Of a stretch of DNA of 64,000 nt, positions 50,694 through 59,999 are shown one piece after another. The notes beneath the pieces are model-generated. The model had not been told where the DNA came from. It saw only the letters and a list, made by a program, of their open reading frames with translations, and did not search any database. The position numbers and the translations under genes are program-made. Position 1 is the stretch's first letter. Each line of letters begins with the position of its first letter. The stretch covers positions 1 through 64,000 of the forward strand of contig DASTOM010000034.1 of NCBI GenBank assembly GCA_035762545.1, written 5' to 3'. Source of the stretch: JANQRA01 sp035762545. Its GTDB lineage: Bacteria > Actinomycetota > Acidimicrobiia > Spongiisociales > ZC4RG35.

Positions 50694-51974
50694 ATGCGTC
50701 GTTGGGCACTAGTTCTCCTCTCCGCGCTCGTAGCCGTATCGTGTGTCGGCGAAGTGCACCCCGGGCCTGGGGCAGCTGACGCCTCCACAACCACGTCCTT
50801 CGTCACGAGCACGACAACGATTACATCGACCACCATCCCTCCCACGACCACCTTGCCACCGTGGCCTCCCGTGGCGTGGGAGGCTCCCAACGGGGTCCCA
50901 ATGGCAGTGACTGCGGCGAACGGCGACTTGGTCGAGGTGATCACACCCTGTGGTGACCCCCTGGAGATGCGTGACGGGTCACCGATCTATGAAATCAGTG
51001 TCGTGATCGATCCTGGACACGGCGGACCCATCGACACCGGTGCGGTGGCGTCGACCGGGCTGCCGGAGAAGGAGATCAACCTTCGGGTCAGTCTCGAGGT
51101 CGGGCGAATCCTCAACGAACGCGGGATCCCCACGATGCTGACCCGGATCGGGGACTACCCGGTCCCGATCCGAACCAGGTCGACCTACGCCGACCTGGTA
51201 GGGGCCGAAGCCCTCGTGTCGATCCACCACAACGCCCCGGCCGCACCAGCTTCGGACATTCCCGGGGTGGAGATCTTCGTCCAGCAGGACTCGACGGACT
51301 CGCAGCGTCTCGGTGGGCTGCTCTATGACCGGACCATGGCCGCATTGGGTACCTTCGACATCGATTGGGACCGGTCTCCGGACGCCGGTGTGATGACTGT
51401 CCTCAACCCCGAGGGCCGCGACGCCTACGGAATGGTCAGAATCCCCGAAACGCCGAGTGCCCTCGTCGAGCTCGGGTACATCGCGAACACGGCCGAGGCT
51501 GAGCTGTATGCGCGTCCCGAATACGCAGAGGTTGCCGCGGGCGCCGTCGCTGAGGCGATCGAGCGGTACCTGACGACCGAGGATCCCGGTGCCGCCCTGG
51601 TCGAGGGTCGTGTCTTCCGGCCGGGGCGGGGCGTCGGGCGGGATCAGTGTGTGGCGGTGGACCTGGAACAAGACCTCTACCCCAGTGTCGCGTCGGTGGA
51701 GGCACGGGAGACTGCTGGTTCCTGGACCTTGAGTGTGACGATGACCTCTCCTTACGACAGCCCGGAACGCTATGCCGACGCCTTCCGGGTCATCGGCGAT
51801 GACGGTGTCATCTACGGAGTCCGTGAGCTGACCCACGACCACGCCACCGAGCAGCCGTTCACCAGGACGATCGGGGGCTTGCAGATTCCCGAGTCCGTCT
51901 CGGAGATCACCGTTCAAGGACGGGACCTGGTCTACGGGTGGGGTGGACGGTCGGTGACGATCGAACTGCCCTAG
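50694..51974 (+). CDS. N-acetylmuramoyl-L-alanine amidase (Amidase_3), lipoprotein
   Basis: A 426-aa lipoprotein with signal RRWALVLLSALVAVSC (Cys17). A Thr/Pro-rich stalk (about residues 28-55) leads to the zinc amidase domain: VIDPGHGG, the Glu in PEKEINLRV, SIHHNA and the catalytic Glu in ALVELGYIAN. A C-terminal domain of about 110 residues (from SVEARETAGSWTLSVTM) looks like a beta-sandwich and is not part of the usual family. It cleaves peptidoglycan amide bonds. AGTGGAG precedes ATG 50694 at a good distance; ATG 50676 is the alternative. Confidence 0.87.
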   Translation: MRRWALVLLSALVAVSCVGEVHPGPGAADASTTTSFVTSTTTITSTTIPPTTTLPPWPPVAWEAPNGVPMAVTAANGDLVEVITPCGDPLEMRDGSPIYEISVVIDPGHGGPIDTGAVASTGLPEKEINLRVSLEVGRILNERGIPTMLTRIGDYPVPIRTRSTYADLVGAEALVSIHHNAPAAPASDIPGVEIFVQQDSTDSQRLGGLLYDRTMAALGTFDIDWDRSPDAGVMTVLNPEGRDAYGMVRIPETPSALVELGYIANTAEAELYARPEYAEVAAGAVAEAIERYLTTEDPGAALVEGRVFRPGRGVGRDQCVAVDLEQDLYPSVASVEARETAGSWTLSVTMTSPYDSPERYADAFRVIGDDGVIYGVRELTHDHATEQPFTRTIGGLQIPESVSEITVQGRDLVYGWGGRSVTIELP

Positions 51975-53797
51975 CCTCGGCGGAGGTTCTGGGTGCCCCG
52001 TTGCCAGGATTCGTAGAGCCGCCCGTAGATGCCTCCCTCACGTATCAGATCGTCGTGTGAGCCGTCCTGCACCAGGTGACCCTGGTCGAATACGAGGACC
52101 CTGTCGGCGTTCTCCGCCGTGGAGAGTCGGTGGGCGATGGTGACGACCGTTCGTCCCGACGTCAGTTGGTTCAGAGCGCGGTTGATGCGGACCTCGGTTG
52201 CCGGATCGACCGCAGATGTCGCTTCGTCGAGAACCAGGAGGTCCGGATCGGCGATCGCAGCCCTCACCAGGGTCACCAGCTGCCTTTCGCCCACGGACAG
52301 CGAGCCGCCGCGTTCGCCGACTGGCGTGTCGAGCCCCTGGGCCATTTCCGAGAGCCAATCAGCGAGCCCGAGCCGGGAGAAAGCAGCGAGCAGTTCCTCA
52401 CGTGACGCGCCGGGGGCCCCCATGCTCACGTTGTCGCCGATCGTGCCCCGGAAGAGGATCCCCTCCTGCGGCACCATCACTACACGGTCTCGTAGCGAGT
52501 CGAACCGCACCCTCTTGAGGTCGATTCCCCCGATCTCGACCAACCCGCCCGTGGGATCCATCAGGCGGGTGAGGAGCTTGGCGAACGTCGTCTTGCCTGA
52601 GCCCGTCTCACCGACGATGGCGACACGTTGGCGAGCAGGGATCTCGATGTCGACACCACTCAGAGCCGGCGAGGCATTTGCCTCGTGGGCGGTTTCGCCG
52701 GGCCGGGGGTAGCGAAACTCGACATCGCTGAACTGCACCCCGAGGGGATGGCGGGGGAGGTTCACCCCTTCCGGTCCCGGGTCGGCGACATCAGGGGCAA
52801 TCTCCAGTATGTCGAGCACCCGGCTCCACCCTGCGACCGCGGTCTGCGCTTCGTTGATGGCCTCACCCATGAACTGGACGGGCTCGACGAACAGTTGGAC
52901 GAGGAAGAGGAAGGCGACGATGGTGCCGATGGTCGTCGAGCCGTTTACTGCGAGGACGGTGCCGACGACGACCACTGCGGCGATGATCAGAGCCGAAGAG
53001 ATCTCACCCGCCCCTGAGAAACTCGACGACAGGAGTCCGGCCCTCGTCCCTGCCTCACGATGCTGTTCGATCGCCTCCTCGAGTCGCTCCCGGGTGCGGG
53101 TCTCGATGCCGTAGGCCCTGATCACGGGGGCGCCGACGACCGTCTCGGCGATCAGTGCCAGCATCTGACCGACCTTCTCCCGGACGGTCAGGTAGGCCGG
53201 CTCCAGTCGGGACTGGAAGAAGCGGATCACCCAGACGACAATCGGGATCATCGCCACGACTACGAGAGCGAGAGGGATCGACATCGTCATCATCACGATC
53301 AGGGCCAGGGTTGCTTGTAGTCCGTTGACCAGGAGCTGAAGGCCTGCCCACTGCATGAAACGACTGATCTGGTCGACGTCGGAGGTCACCCTGGTGACCA
53401 GGACACCACGTTGCTCAGACGCCTGATGGAGCATGGAGAGGTCGTGGATGTGCCGGAATGCTCGAATGCGCAGACCCGAGAGGGCTGTTTCGGAGACCTT
53501 GGCGAGTCGGAGATGCATCCAACCAGTGGCCAGGGCTGTGATGAGTACGGCACCCAAGGCCAGGAGCGTCATCTGGATCACGAACGTCATGTCGACTCCG
53601 GCGTCGGTGAACCCACCGTCGAGGATCTGCTGGATCGCGATCGGCACGACCACACGGCCTGCGGTGGCGACGACGGCGATGATGAGAGTCCCGACCAGCC
53701 CCTTGCGAAGCTCGGGCGACAGCGAGAGACCGTCTTTGACGGTGTTCCATGCCCCTCGGTGGGTGCGATTCGAAACCGGTGGAGCGGTGGTGGTCAC
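51971..53797 (-). CDS. ABC exporter half-transporter with catalytic Glu (subunit B)
   Basis: A 608-aa fusion of a six-helix membrane domain and an ATPase domain. Walker A is GETGSGKTT, Walker B LLVLDEATSAVD with the catalytic Glu, and the switch His is in TIAHRLSTAE. The ABC signature is changed to LSVGERQ. The partner gene upstream has the reverse pattern, so the two form a heterodimer with one normal and one degenerate ATP site. The start overlaps the stop of the partner by 4 bases (ATGA). Substrate unknown, multidrug or lipid type. Confidence 0.88.
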   Translation of the reverse strand: MTTTAPPVSNRTHRGAWNTVKDGLSLSPELRKGLVGTLIIAVVATAGRVVVPIAIQQILDGGFTDAGVDMTFVIQMTLLALGAVLITALATGWMHLRLAKVSETALSGLRIRAFRHIHDLSMLHQASEQRGVLVTRVTSDVDQISRFMQWAGLQLLVNGLQATLALIVMMTMSIPLALVVVAMIPIVVWVIRFFQSRLEPAYLTVREKVGQMLALIAETVVGAPVIRAYGIETRTRERLEEAIEQHREAGTRAGLLSSSFSGAGEISSALIIAAVVVVGTVLAVNGSTTIGTIVAFLFLVQLFVEPVQFMGEAINEAQTAVAGWSRVLDILEIAPDVADPGPEGVNLPRHPLGVQFSDVEFRYPRPGETAHEANASPALSGVDIEIPARQRVAIVGETGSGKTTFAKLLTRLMDPTGGLVEIGGIDLKRVRFDSLRDRVVMVPQEGILFRGTIGDNVSMGAPGASREELLAAFSRLGLADWLSEMAQGLDTPVGERGGSLSVGERQLVTLVRAAIADPDLLVLDEATSAVDPATEVRINRALNQLTSGRTVVTIAHRLSTAENADRVLVFDQGHLVQDGSHDDLIREGGIYGRLYESWQRGTQNLRRG

Positions 53798-55623
53798 GCA
53801 GGCTCCTTGTCGTAAGCATCGATGAGGGAGCGATAGGCCGGGAGCGACGCATAGAGACTCTCATGGGTGCCCCGATCCATTACACGTCCGTCTTCGATGT
53901 AGATGACCTCGTCGGCAAGGACGATCGAAGAGCGTCGGTAGGCAACGATCACGACAGTGGTGTCCAGTTCTTTGAGACCCGAGAGAATCTGACTCTCCAC
54001 AGCCGGATCCACGGCGGAGGTGGCGTCGTCCAGAACGAGGAGTCTCGGCTGGCGCACGAGAGCGCGAGCGATCGCGATCCGTTGTCTCTGGCCTCCGGAC
54101 AGGGTGGCGCCCCGCTCTCCGACCACGGTCTGATACCCCTTCTCCAGTCCAACGATGAAATCGTGTGCCTGGGCGAGACGGGCTGCCTCGTGCACCGACT
54201 CTTCGGTGAAGTCCTCGTCGAGCGAGATGTTGTTGTAGATGGTGTCGTTGAAAAGGAAGGTCTCCTGAAAGACGATTGAGACCGCGCTGGCGAGGGTGTC
54301 TCGATCCAGGTCGACGAGGGTGTGCCCATCGAGGGAGATCTCACCGGTGTCGGGGTCGAATAGCCGGACCAGCAGGTGGGCGACGGTCGACTTCCCCGAG
54401 CCGGTGGGGCCAACCAGGGCGACGGTTCGACCGGGGGTCACATCGAGAGTCACCGACTCGATGCCACGTCCTTCCTCGGTGGGCTCGACTACCCGTGTGG
54501 GGACCGTTGTCCCGAGGTCCTCGAAATCAGATTCAGGGTACTGGTATGCGATTCCCTCGACGGAGGCACCGGCCCCACCCGATGCCTGAGCCCGGGTCTG
54601 GCCGTAGGTGACCCGTTCTTCGGTGTCGAGGACGGATTCGACCCGGTTGAGACCTACGACCGACCTGGGCAGTTCGCCCAGCAACCAACCGAACACACGC
54701 ATCGGCAGCGCAACCAGTCTGAATAGGTAGGCGAATGTCACCAGGGTGCCGGGGGAGAGGAGTCCTCTGTCGACCTGCCAGGCGCCAACCACCAGTACTG
54801 CGAGGATGCCGATGTTGGGAAGGGCTTCGATTATCGGGTCGAAGGCGGCCCTGAGCTTCCCCACTTCGACCATGCGGTCTCGCAACTCGTCCGATCGCTC
54901 GCCGAAACGACCGACCTCGTCGTTCTCACGTCCCAATGTCTTGACGACCAGCGCCGCATCGAACGATTCGTGGGCGATGTCAGCCACCTCGGCGCGGAGG
55001 GCCTGGGCCTGTGCCGCGACGGCGCGCATCCGACGTTGGAAGACGAAGTTGACGATGAAGATGGCCGGCCCGACGAGGAACCCGATCAGGGCGAGGAAGG
55101 GATCGGTGATCACGAGGACGACCGCGGTGCCGACCAGCATGAGGATGACCCCGAATGCCATGGGCAGTGGGCCGGCGATGAAGGCTGCCGCCTCGACATC
55201 CTCGTTGGCGTTGGCCAGAAGCTGACCCGTCGGATGACGCCGGTGCCATTCGATCGGTAGGTCGAGATATCGATCAGTCACGGCGATTCGATCCAGATAT
55301 TGGAGCCGGTACTGGGCGTAGTAGGCGCCGAACCGTCGGAGCACGATCCCGATTCCCCTGAGGATCGCGACGCCGATGATCGCGGCGGCTGAGCCCACCA
55401 GGGCGGCGGTCGTAACGTCTCCGGCTTCGACCGCCGGGATGATCGTGTCGTCGATTATCCATCCGAGGACGAAGGACGACAGAATCGTCATCGCGGCGTA
55501 GAGGGTGGTCCCGAGCCCACCGATGGCGAATTCTCTCGGTGCCCGCTTCAGCTGACGTCCGATCAGGTGTCGACCATTGCCCAGTATGGCAACGTCTTTG
55601 GTTGTCATCTGGTCAGTGGCCAT
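53794..55623 (-). CDS. ABC exporter half-transporter with degenerate ATP site (subunit A)
   Basis: A 609-aa fusion of an exporter membrane domain and an ATPase. Walker A GPTGSGKST and the signature LSGGQRQRIAIARA are normal, but Walker B reads LLVLDDATSAVD, with Asp for the catalytic Glu, and the switch motif reads VAYRRSS with Tyr for His. Together with the following gene it fits the heterodimeric exporter type (such as TM287/288). The start is ATG 55623 or ATG 55608, which precedes TTKDVAILGN. Confidence 0.88.
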   Translation of the reverse strand: MATDQMTTKDVAILGNGRHLIGRQLKRAPREFAIGGLGTTLYAAMTILSSFVLGWIIDDTIIPAVEAGDVTTAALVGSAAAIIGVAILRGIGIVLRRFGAYYAQYRLQYLDRIAVTDRYLDLPIEWHRRHPTGQLLANANEDVEAAAFIAGPLPMAFGVILMLVGTAVVLVITDPFLALIGFLVGPAIFIVNFVFQRRMRAVAAQAQALRAEVADIAHESFDAALVVKTLGRENDEVGRFGERSDELRDRMVEVGKLRAAFDPIIEALPNIGILAVLVVGAWQVDRGLLSPGTLVTFAYLFRLVALPMRVFGWLLGELPRSVVGLNRVESVLDTEERVTYGQTRAQASGGAGASVEGIAYQYPESDFEDLGTTVPTRVVEPTEEGRGIESVTLDVTPGRTVALVGPTGSGKSTVAHLLVRLFDPDTGEISLDGHTLVDLDRDTLASAVSIVFQETFLFNDTIYNNISLDEDFTEESVHEAARLAQAHDFIVGLEKGYQTVVGERGATLSGGQRQRIAIARALVRQPRLLVLDDATSAVDPAVESQILSGLKELDTTVVIVAYRRSSIVLADEVIYIEDGRVMDRGTHESLYASLPAYRSLIDAYDKEPA

Positions 55624-55712
55624 CGGATCCCGAGACTATGGAGGCGAACGCGCCTAGGAGGAGTCGTGTCGGTGGGAGTGGTGAAAGCGTAGAACCTCAA
55701 CCACAGTTGAAG

Positions 55713-56183
55713 TCAAACCGGAGTCAGTTCGAGCGTCATGCAAACGCTGTACTCGTTCTCCCAGTACTTGCCGAAAGGCGGGCAGTTCTGAAAACCACGG
55801 CTCGCATACAGCGCTCTCGCCGCGGCGAATCCATCCATGGTCCCCGTCTCCAGACTGACCCGGTTGTAGCCGCGGAGTCGCGCCGTGTCGAGGAGGTGGT
55901 CGAGCATCGCACTACCGATCCCACGGCCTCGGGCTTCTTCGGCCGTGTGCATCGACTTGATCTCCCCATGCCCCGGTTCGATCTCTTTGATGGCTCCGAC
56001 ACCGAGTAACACTCCGTCATCGCGAAGGGCGAAGAACGCCACCGACGGATCGAGGAGCCCTGAGACGTCCAGAGCATGGACGTGCTCGGGCGGACTCTCT
56101 CCGTTGGTGAATGTGAGATGGCGTTCGAGCAACGCCGTGACATCTTTCGTGCGGGGGTCTTCTCGAGTGATCTCGAACGGCAT
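55713..56183 (-). CDS. GNAT family N-acetyltransferase
   Basis: A 156-aa acetyltransferase. Motif A is EIKSMHTAEEARGRGIGSAML with the R-G-x-G-I-G loop for acetyl-CoA; GFAAARALYASRGFQ and FGKYWENEYSVCM follow, which recalls the YiaC/PhnO-like group. The substrate is unknown. It lies 89 bases before the ABC genes on the same strand and is divergent from the hydratase gene. ATG 56183 is the first start. Confidence 0.82.
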   Translation of the reverse strand: MPFEITREDPRTKDVTALLERHLTFTNGESPPEHVHALDVSGLLDPSVAFFALRDDGVLLGVGAIKEIEPGHGEIKSMHTAEEARGRGIGSAMLDHLLDTARLRGYNRVSLETGTMDGFAAARALYASRGFQNCPPFGKYWENEYSVCMTLELTPV

Positions 56184-56239
56184 CGGGGCAAATTAGCGGT
56201 GTGTCCCCTTAGCCTCTGACAATCCAAAGGAGGAGTCTG

Positions 56240-57007
56240 ATGGGCAAGGTCGAGGTGGAGACGATGGGTCGGATCCGAGTGGTGACGATCACCAGACCCG
56301 AGGTGCGCAACGCGGTCGACGCGGAGACCGCTGCACTCCTCCACGAGGCGTTCCAGGACTTCAACACCGACGTCGGCGTCGACGTTGCCGTGCTGACCGG
56401 CGCCGACGGACACTTCTGCGCCGGCGCCGATCTCCATCAGTTGCCCGAGGAGGCCGGGAATCGACTGACGGAAGAGGGTCCGGGCCCGATGGGGCCGACG
56501 CGAATGCAGTTGACCAAGCCCGTCATCGCCGCGATCGAGGGCTATGCCGTCGCCGGAGGTCTCGAGTTGGCCACCTGGTGCGACTTGCGGGTGGCAGGGG
56601 AGGGGGCCGTCCTCGGTGTGTTCTGTCGTCGTCTCGGCGTCCCACTCGTCGACGGGGGCACGGTACGCCTTCCTCGACTGATAGGACACAGCCGGGCGAT
56701 GGACATGATCCTCACGGGTAGGGGATTGGGTGCACAGGAGGCCTTTGAGATCGGTTTGGTCAACCGTCTGACCACACCCGGCAGGGCTCTCGGGGTGGCG
56801 GTTGAGTTGGCGACCGAGATCGCCGGCTACCCGCAGAACTGCATGCGCAACGACCGGCGTTCTGCCTACGAGCAGTGGCCCATGAGCGTCCAGAACGCCA
56901 TGGCAAACGAATTCCGTCATGGAATGGCGACGATCAACTCGGGCGAGACCGTGTCGGGCGCCGGCAGATTCTCAGCCGGAGAGGGCCGACACGGCGAGCC
57001 GGTGTGA
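56240..57007 (+). CDS. Enoyl-CoA hydratase/isomerase family protein
   Basis: A 255-aa crotonase-fold enzyme. FCAGADLHQLPEE (the oxyanion loop) and IEGYAVAGGLELATWCDLRVAG are typical; GRRLGVPLVDGGTVRLPRLIG has Val-Asp in place of the two Glu residues of classical hydratases (position of E164), so the reaction may not be hydration. A good ribosome site, AAAGGAGG, lies 7 bases before ATG 56240. One base separates its stop from the convergent leuA stop. Confidence 0.82.
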   Translation: MGKVEVETMGRIRVVTITRPEVRNAVDAETAALLHEAFQDFNTDVGVDVAVLTGADGHFCAGADLHQLPEEAGNRLTEEGPGPMGPTRMQLTKPVIAAIEGYAVAGGLELATWCDLRVAGEGAVLGVFCRRLGVPLVDGGTVRLPRLIGHSRAMDMILTGRGLGAQEAFEIGLVNRLTTPGRALGVAVELATEIAGYPQNCMRNDRRSAYEQWPMSVQNAMANEFRHGMATINSGETVSGAGRFSAGEGRHGEPV

Positions 57008-57008
57008 C

Positions 57009-58700
57009 TCAGCCGTGCTGTCGTTCAAAAGCGGCCAGGACAGCGAGCAGTGAGGCCGTCGTGATGTTGGAGTCGATGCCGATTCCCCAGCGCAGAACAC
57101 CGTCGTCCCCGGAGCTCTCGACGTAGGCGACCGCCTTGGCATCTGCACCACTGCCGATGGCGTGCTCGCTGTAGTCGACTACATCGAACGCGAGATCCCA
57201 GCGCCGACGGAGGGCGTGTACGAAAGCCTCGACCGGGCCGTCTCCTCCGCCATTGACCGTCACGCTCTCACCTTCGACATCCAGCTGCGCGGCGATGGTC
57301 GTGTGCCCTTTTCCGGCGCTCGAAGAGGTGTGCAACTCCTGGCTGAGGAGCCGGAATCTGGCCTTCTCAGGGAAATAGACACCCTGGAAGGATTCCCACA
57401 TCGAGCTCGGTGTGATCTCAGTGCCGCTGTCTTCTGTGATGTGCTGGATCGTCTTTGAGAACTCGATTTGAAGTCGCCTGGGCAGGTCGAAGCCATGCTC
57501 CTCCTTCATGACGTAGGCGACACCGCCCTTGCCCGATTGGGAGTTGACCCGGATCACCGCCTCGTAGTTGCGACCCACGTGCTTGGGGTCGATGGGCAGA
57601 TACGGGACGGCCCAGATCGCGTAGTCGTCGTCCAGGGCCTCGAACCCCTTCTTGATAGCGTCCTGATGGGAGCCGGAAAAGGCGGTGTACACGAGGTCGC
57701 CCACATAGGGGTGACGGGGATGGACGGGAAGACGGTTGCAGTACTCAGCGACACGGCGAAGCGAATCGATGTCGGTGATGTCCAATTGCGGGTCCACCCC
57801 GTTGGCGAACAGGTTCATCGCCAGGGTGACGATGTCGACGTTGCCGGTCCGCTCGCCATTCCCGAACAGGGTGCCCTCGACGCGGTCTGCACCAGCCATG
57901 ACACCGAACTCGGCGGCAGCCACGGCACATCCTCGGTCGTTGTGCGGGTGGAGGGAGAGAACGATCGAGTCCCGTCGGCTCACGTTTCTGCCGAACCACT
58001 CGATGAGATCGCCGTAGACGTTGGGGGAGTAACACTCGACGGTCGCCGGCAGGTTGATGATGATCGGGTCATCGGGGGAGGGGTCCATTTCGTCGATCAC
58101 CGCTTCACAGACTTCCATGGCGAAGTCGGGTTCGGTCAGGGTGAAGCTCTCGGGGGAGTACTCGTAGCGGATCTGGGTGTCACCCATCGACTCCTCGAGC
58201 TTGCGACAGAGCTTGGCGGCATTCACCGGGATGTCGCGGATCCCATCCCTGTCCATGCCGAACACGACGTCGCGTTGCAGCGGGTTGGTCGAGTTGTAGA
58301 AGTGGACGATGGCTCGCGGCGCCCCGGCGATGGCGTCGTAAGTCCGCTCGATCAGTTCGTCCCGACATTGGACGAGCACCTGGACTGTCACATCGTCGGG
58401 AATCAGGTCGTCGTCGACCAGTTGTCTCATGAAGTCGAAGTCGGGTTGGCTCGCCGCCGGGAATCCGACCTCGATCTCCTTGAACCCCATCGCCACCAGC
58501 GCCTGGAACATCCTGAGCTTGCGGGGCGGATCCATAGGGTCGATCAGTGCCTGATTGCCGTCTCTGAGGTCGACCGAGCACCAGCGAGGGGCCTTTTCGA
58601 TGACCACGTTCGGCCAGGTCCGGTCCTCGAGCACCAGAGGCACGAATGGGCGGTACTTCTCGAATGGCATCTTCTTGGGTGTCGCGATTGGGGGGGTCAT
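57009..58700 (-). CDS. leuA: 2-isopropylmalate synthase
   Basis: A 563-aa enzyme starting leucine synthesis from 2-oxoisovalerate and acetyl-CoA. The long actinobacterial form is clear: KYRPFVPLVLEDRTWP, CSVDLRDGNQALIDPMDP (catalytic Arg-Asp), LHPHNDRGCAVAAAEFG and GNGERTGNVDIVT. The C-terminal regulatory LeuA-dimer domain is present, so leucine feedback is expected. ATG 58700 is the start downstream of a leader-peptide attenuator; an open frame to 58766 crosses the attenuator and is not used. Confidence 0.95.
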   Translation of the reverse strand: MTPPIATPKKMPFEKYRPFVPLVLEDRTWPNVVIEKAPRWCSVDLRDGNQALIDPMDPPRKLRMFQALVAMGFKEIEVGFPAASQPDFDFMRQLVDDDLIPDDVTVQVLVQCRDELIERTYDAIAGAPRAIVHFYNSTNPLQRDVVFGMDRDGIRDIPVNAAKLCRKLEESMGDTQIRYEYSPESFTLTEPDFAMEVCEAVIDEMDPSPDDPIIINLPATVECYSPNVYGDLIEWFGRNVSRRDSIVLSLHPHNDRGCAVAAAEFGVMAGADRVEGTLFGNGERTGNVDIVTLAMNLFANGVDPQLDITDIDSLRRVAEYCNRLPVHPRHPYVGDLVYTAFSGSHQDAIKKGFEALDDDYAIWAVPYLPIDPKHVGRNYEAVIRVNSQSGKGGVAYVMKEEHGFDLPRRLQIEFSKTIQHITEDSGTEITPSSMWESFQGVYFPEKARFRLLSQELHTSSSAGKGHTTIAAQLDVEGESVTVNGGGDGPVEAFVHALRRRWDLAFDVVDYSEHAIGSGADAKAVAYVESSGDDGVLRWGIGIDSNITTASLLAVLAAFERQHG

Positions 58701-58732
58701 GATTGGTCCTGTGTGTCTGGTGGTTCGGGCAT

Positions 58733-58755
58733 GAAAAAGCCCCCTGGTCGGGGGC
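58733..58755 (-). terminator. leuA attenuator terminator
   Basis: On the minus strand GCCCCC, loop GACCA, GGGGGC is followed by TTTTT. It lies between the leader peptide and the leuA ATG and fits an intrinsic terminator that stops transcription when leucyl-tRNA is plentiful. Confidence 0.85.
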
Positions 58756-58783
58756 GGGGCGAACACGGGTATACGCGCTCGCC

Positions 58784-58822
58784 CTACATGAGGAGAAGGA
58801 GGGCGCGCGGTGAGGTGTTCAT
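58784..58822 (-). CDS. leuA leader peptide with four Leu codons (12 aa)
   Basis: A 13-codon frame encodes MNTSPRALLLLM followed by TAG. Four consecutive leucine codons (CTC CTT CTC CTC) stand just before the stop, the classical design for ribosome-mediated attenuation. It is only a few bases from the predicted transcription start and about 30 bases before the terminator hairpin. The function is inferred from this layout; leuA attenuation is known in other actinomycetes. Confidence 0.85.
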   Translation of the reverse strand: MNTSPRALLLLM

Positions 58823-58831
58823 ACCAGAGAC

Positions 58832-58860
58832 ACTGTAAGGGCGCCGGGCGGCAGAATCAA
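58832..58860 (-). promoter_or_regulatory. leuA promoter
   Basis: On the minus strand TTGATT (58860-58855) and TACAGT (58837-58832) are separated by exactly 17 bases, a good sigma-70 type promoter. Transcription would begin a few bases before the leader peptide ATG at 58822. Confidence 0.75.
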
Positions 58861-58955
58861 CGTGATCAGCCATCCGGTGCCTCATCCATAGGCGTGCTGG
58901 CTTCATCCCCCTGCCGGTCTGAAGCCTTTCTCCATCAGTCCTAACCTGCGGCCAG

Positions 58956-59975
58956 ATGGAATTCGGCCTGTTTCTGCAACCACTTCATCATCCTTCCGAA
59001 GATCCGACGGAGGCTCTCGAACGTGACCTGGACCTCGTTGTGCTTCTCGAGGAGCTGGGATTCGACGACGCTTGGATCGGTGAGCACCACAGCACAGGGT
59101 GGGAGAACATCGCATCGCCAGAGGCCTTCATCGCCGCCGCTGCGCAGCGGACCGAGCGAATCCGTCTCGGGACCGGCGTAATCCAACTCGGCTTGCACCA
59201 TCCACTGGTGGTTCTCGACCGCATGATCTTCCTCGATCACCTGACTCGGGGACGCGTGAGCTTCGGGATGGGGATCGGAGGTGGGATCCCGTCGGACCTC
59301 GCTGTGTTCGGACTTTCTCCCGAGGATGCCGGGAGAAGGATGCAGGAGAGCATCGAAGTGATGATCGAACTACTGGAGTCGAACGGGCCAGTCTCGGCTC
59401 GAACTGACTGGTTCACGCTCGATCGGGCTGAACTGCAGATGAGACCTTTCACTGAACCACACATGGCCTTGGCAGTTGCGTCCACCGACCCCCGCAACGT
59501 CGAGTTCATGGGGCGTACCGGGGGAGAGGTCCTTGTCGGAGGAATCCCGCATCGGGTGCGGGACATCCTGACTGACCTGGAACGAGGGGCGGCGGAAGCC
59601 GGACGAACGGCGTCCCGGTCGCAGATCAAGCTCAGCTACGTCCTTCATCTGGCCGAGACCACCGAAGAAGCCGAGGCCGGGCTGCGCGAGGGTGCCATCC
59701 GCGAGTTCTACGAGTTTCAGGTGGGTGTCAACGGACGTCCCAGGCCCGAGGGATCACCGGAAGACTGGTACCGCACCTACCTGGAGAACCAGATCATCGG
59801 GTCTCCCGACTACGCGATCGCCAGGATCACTGAGATCGAGGAGATCTCAGGCGGGATCGGCGGCATGATCTTCATGAATCGCGATTGGGCCGGCACCGAG
59901 GCCAACCTTCGCAGCTGGCGGCTCTTCGCCGAGGAGGTGGCGCCTCGATTTCCGTCAACTACGGTGCTGGACTGA
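58956..59975 (+). CDS. LLM-class flavin-dependent oxidoreductase
   Basis: A 339-aa luciferase-like TIM-barrel enzyme. FGLFLQPLHHPSEDP at the N-terminus, DDAWIGEHHSTGWENI and GTGVIQLGLHHPLVV are typical of bacterial luciferase-like monooxygenases or F420-dependent relatives. The cofactor (FMN or F420) cannot be told. It begins 96 bases from the leuA promoter, divergently. The ATG at 58956 is clear. Confidence 0.82.
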   Translation: MEFGLFLQPLHHPSEDPTEALERDLDLVVLLEELGFDDAWIGEHHSTGWENIASPEAFIAAAAQRTERIRLGTGVIQLGLHHPLVVLDRMIFLDHLTRGRVSFGMGIGGGIPSDLAVFGLSPEDAGRRMQESIEVMIELLESNGPVSARTDWFTLDRAELQMRPFTEPHMALAVASTDPRNVEFMGRTGGEVLVGGIPHRVRDILTDLERGAAEAGRTASRSQIKLSYVLHLAETTEEAEAGLREGAIREFYEFQVGVNGRPRPEGSPEDWYRTYLENQIIGSPDYAIARITEIEEISGGIGGMIFMNRDWAGTEANLRSWRLFAEEVAPRFPSTTVLD

Positions 59976-59999
59976 CCCACAACCCGAATGAGGCAAACG

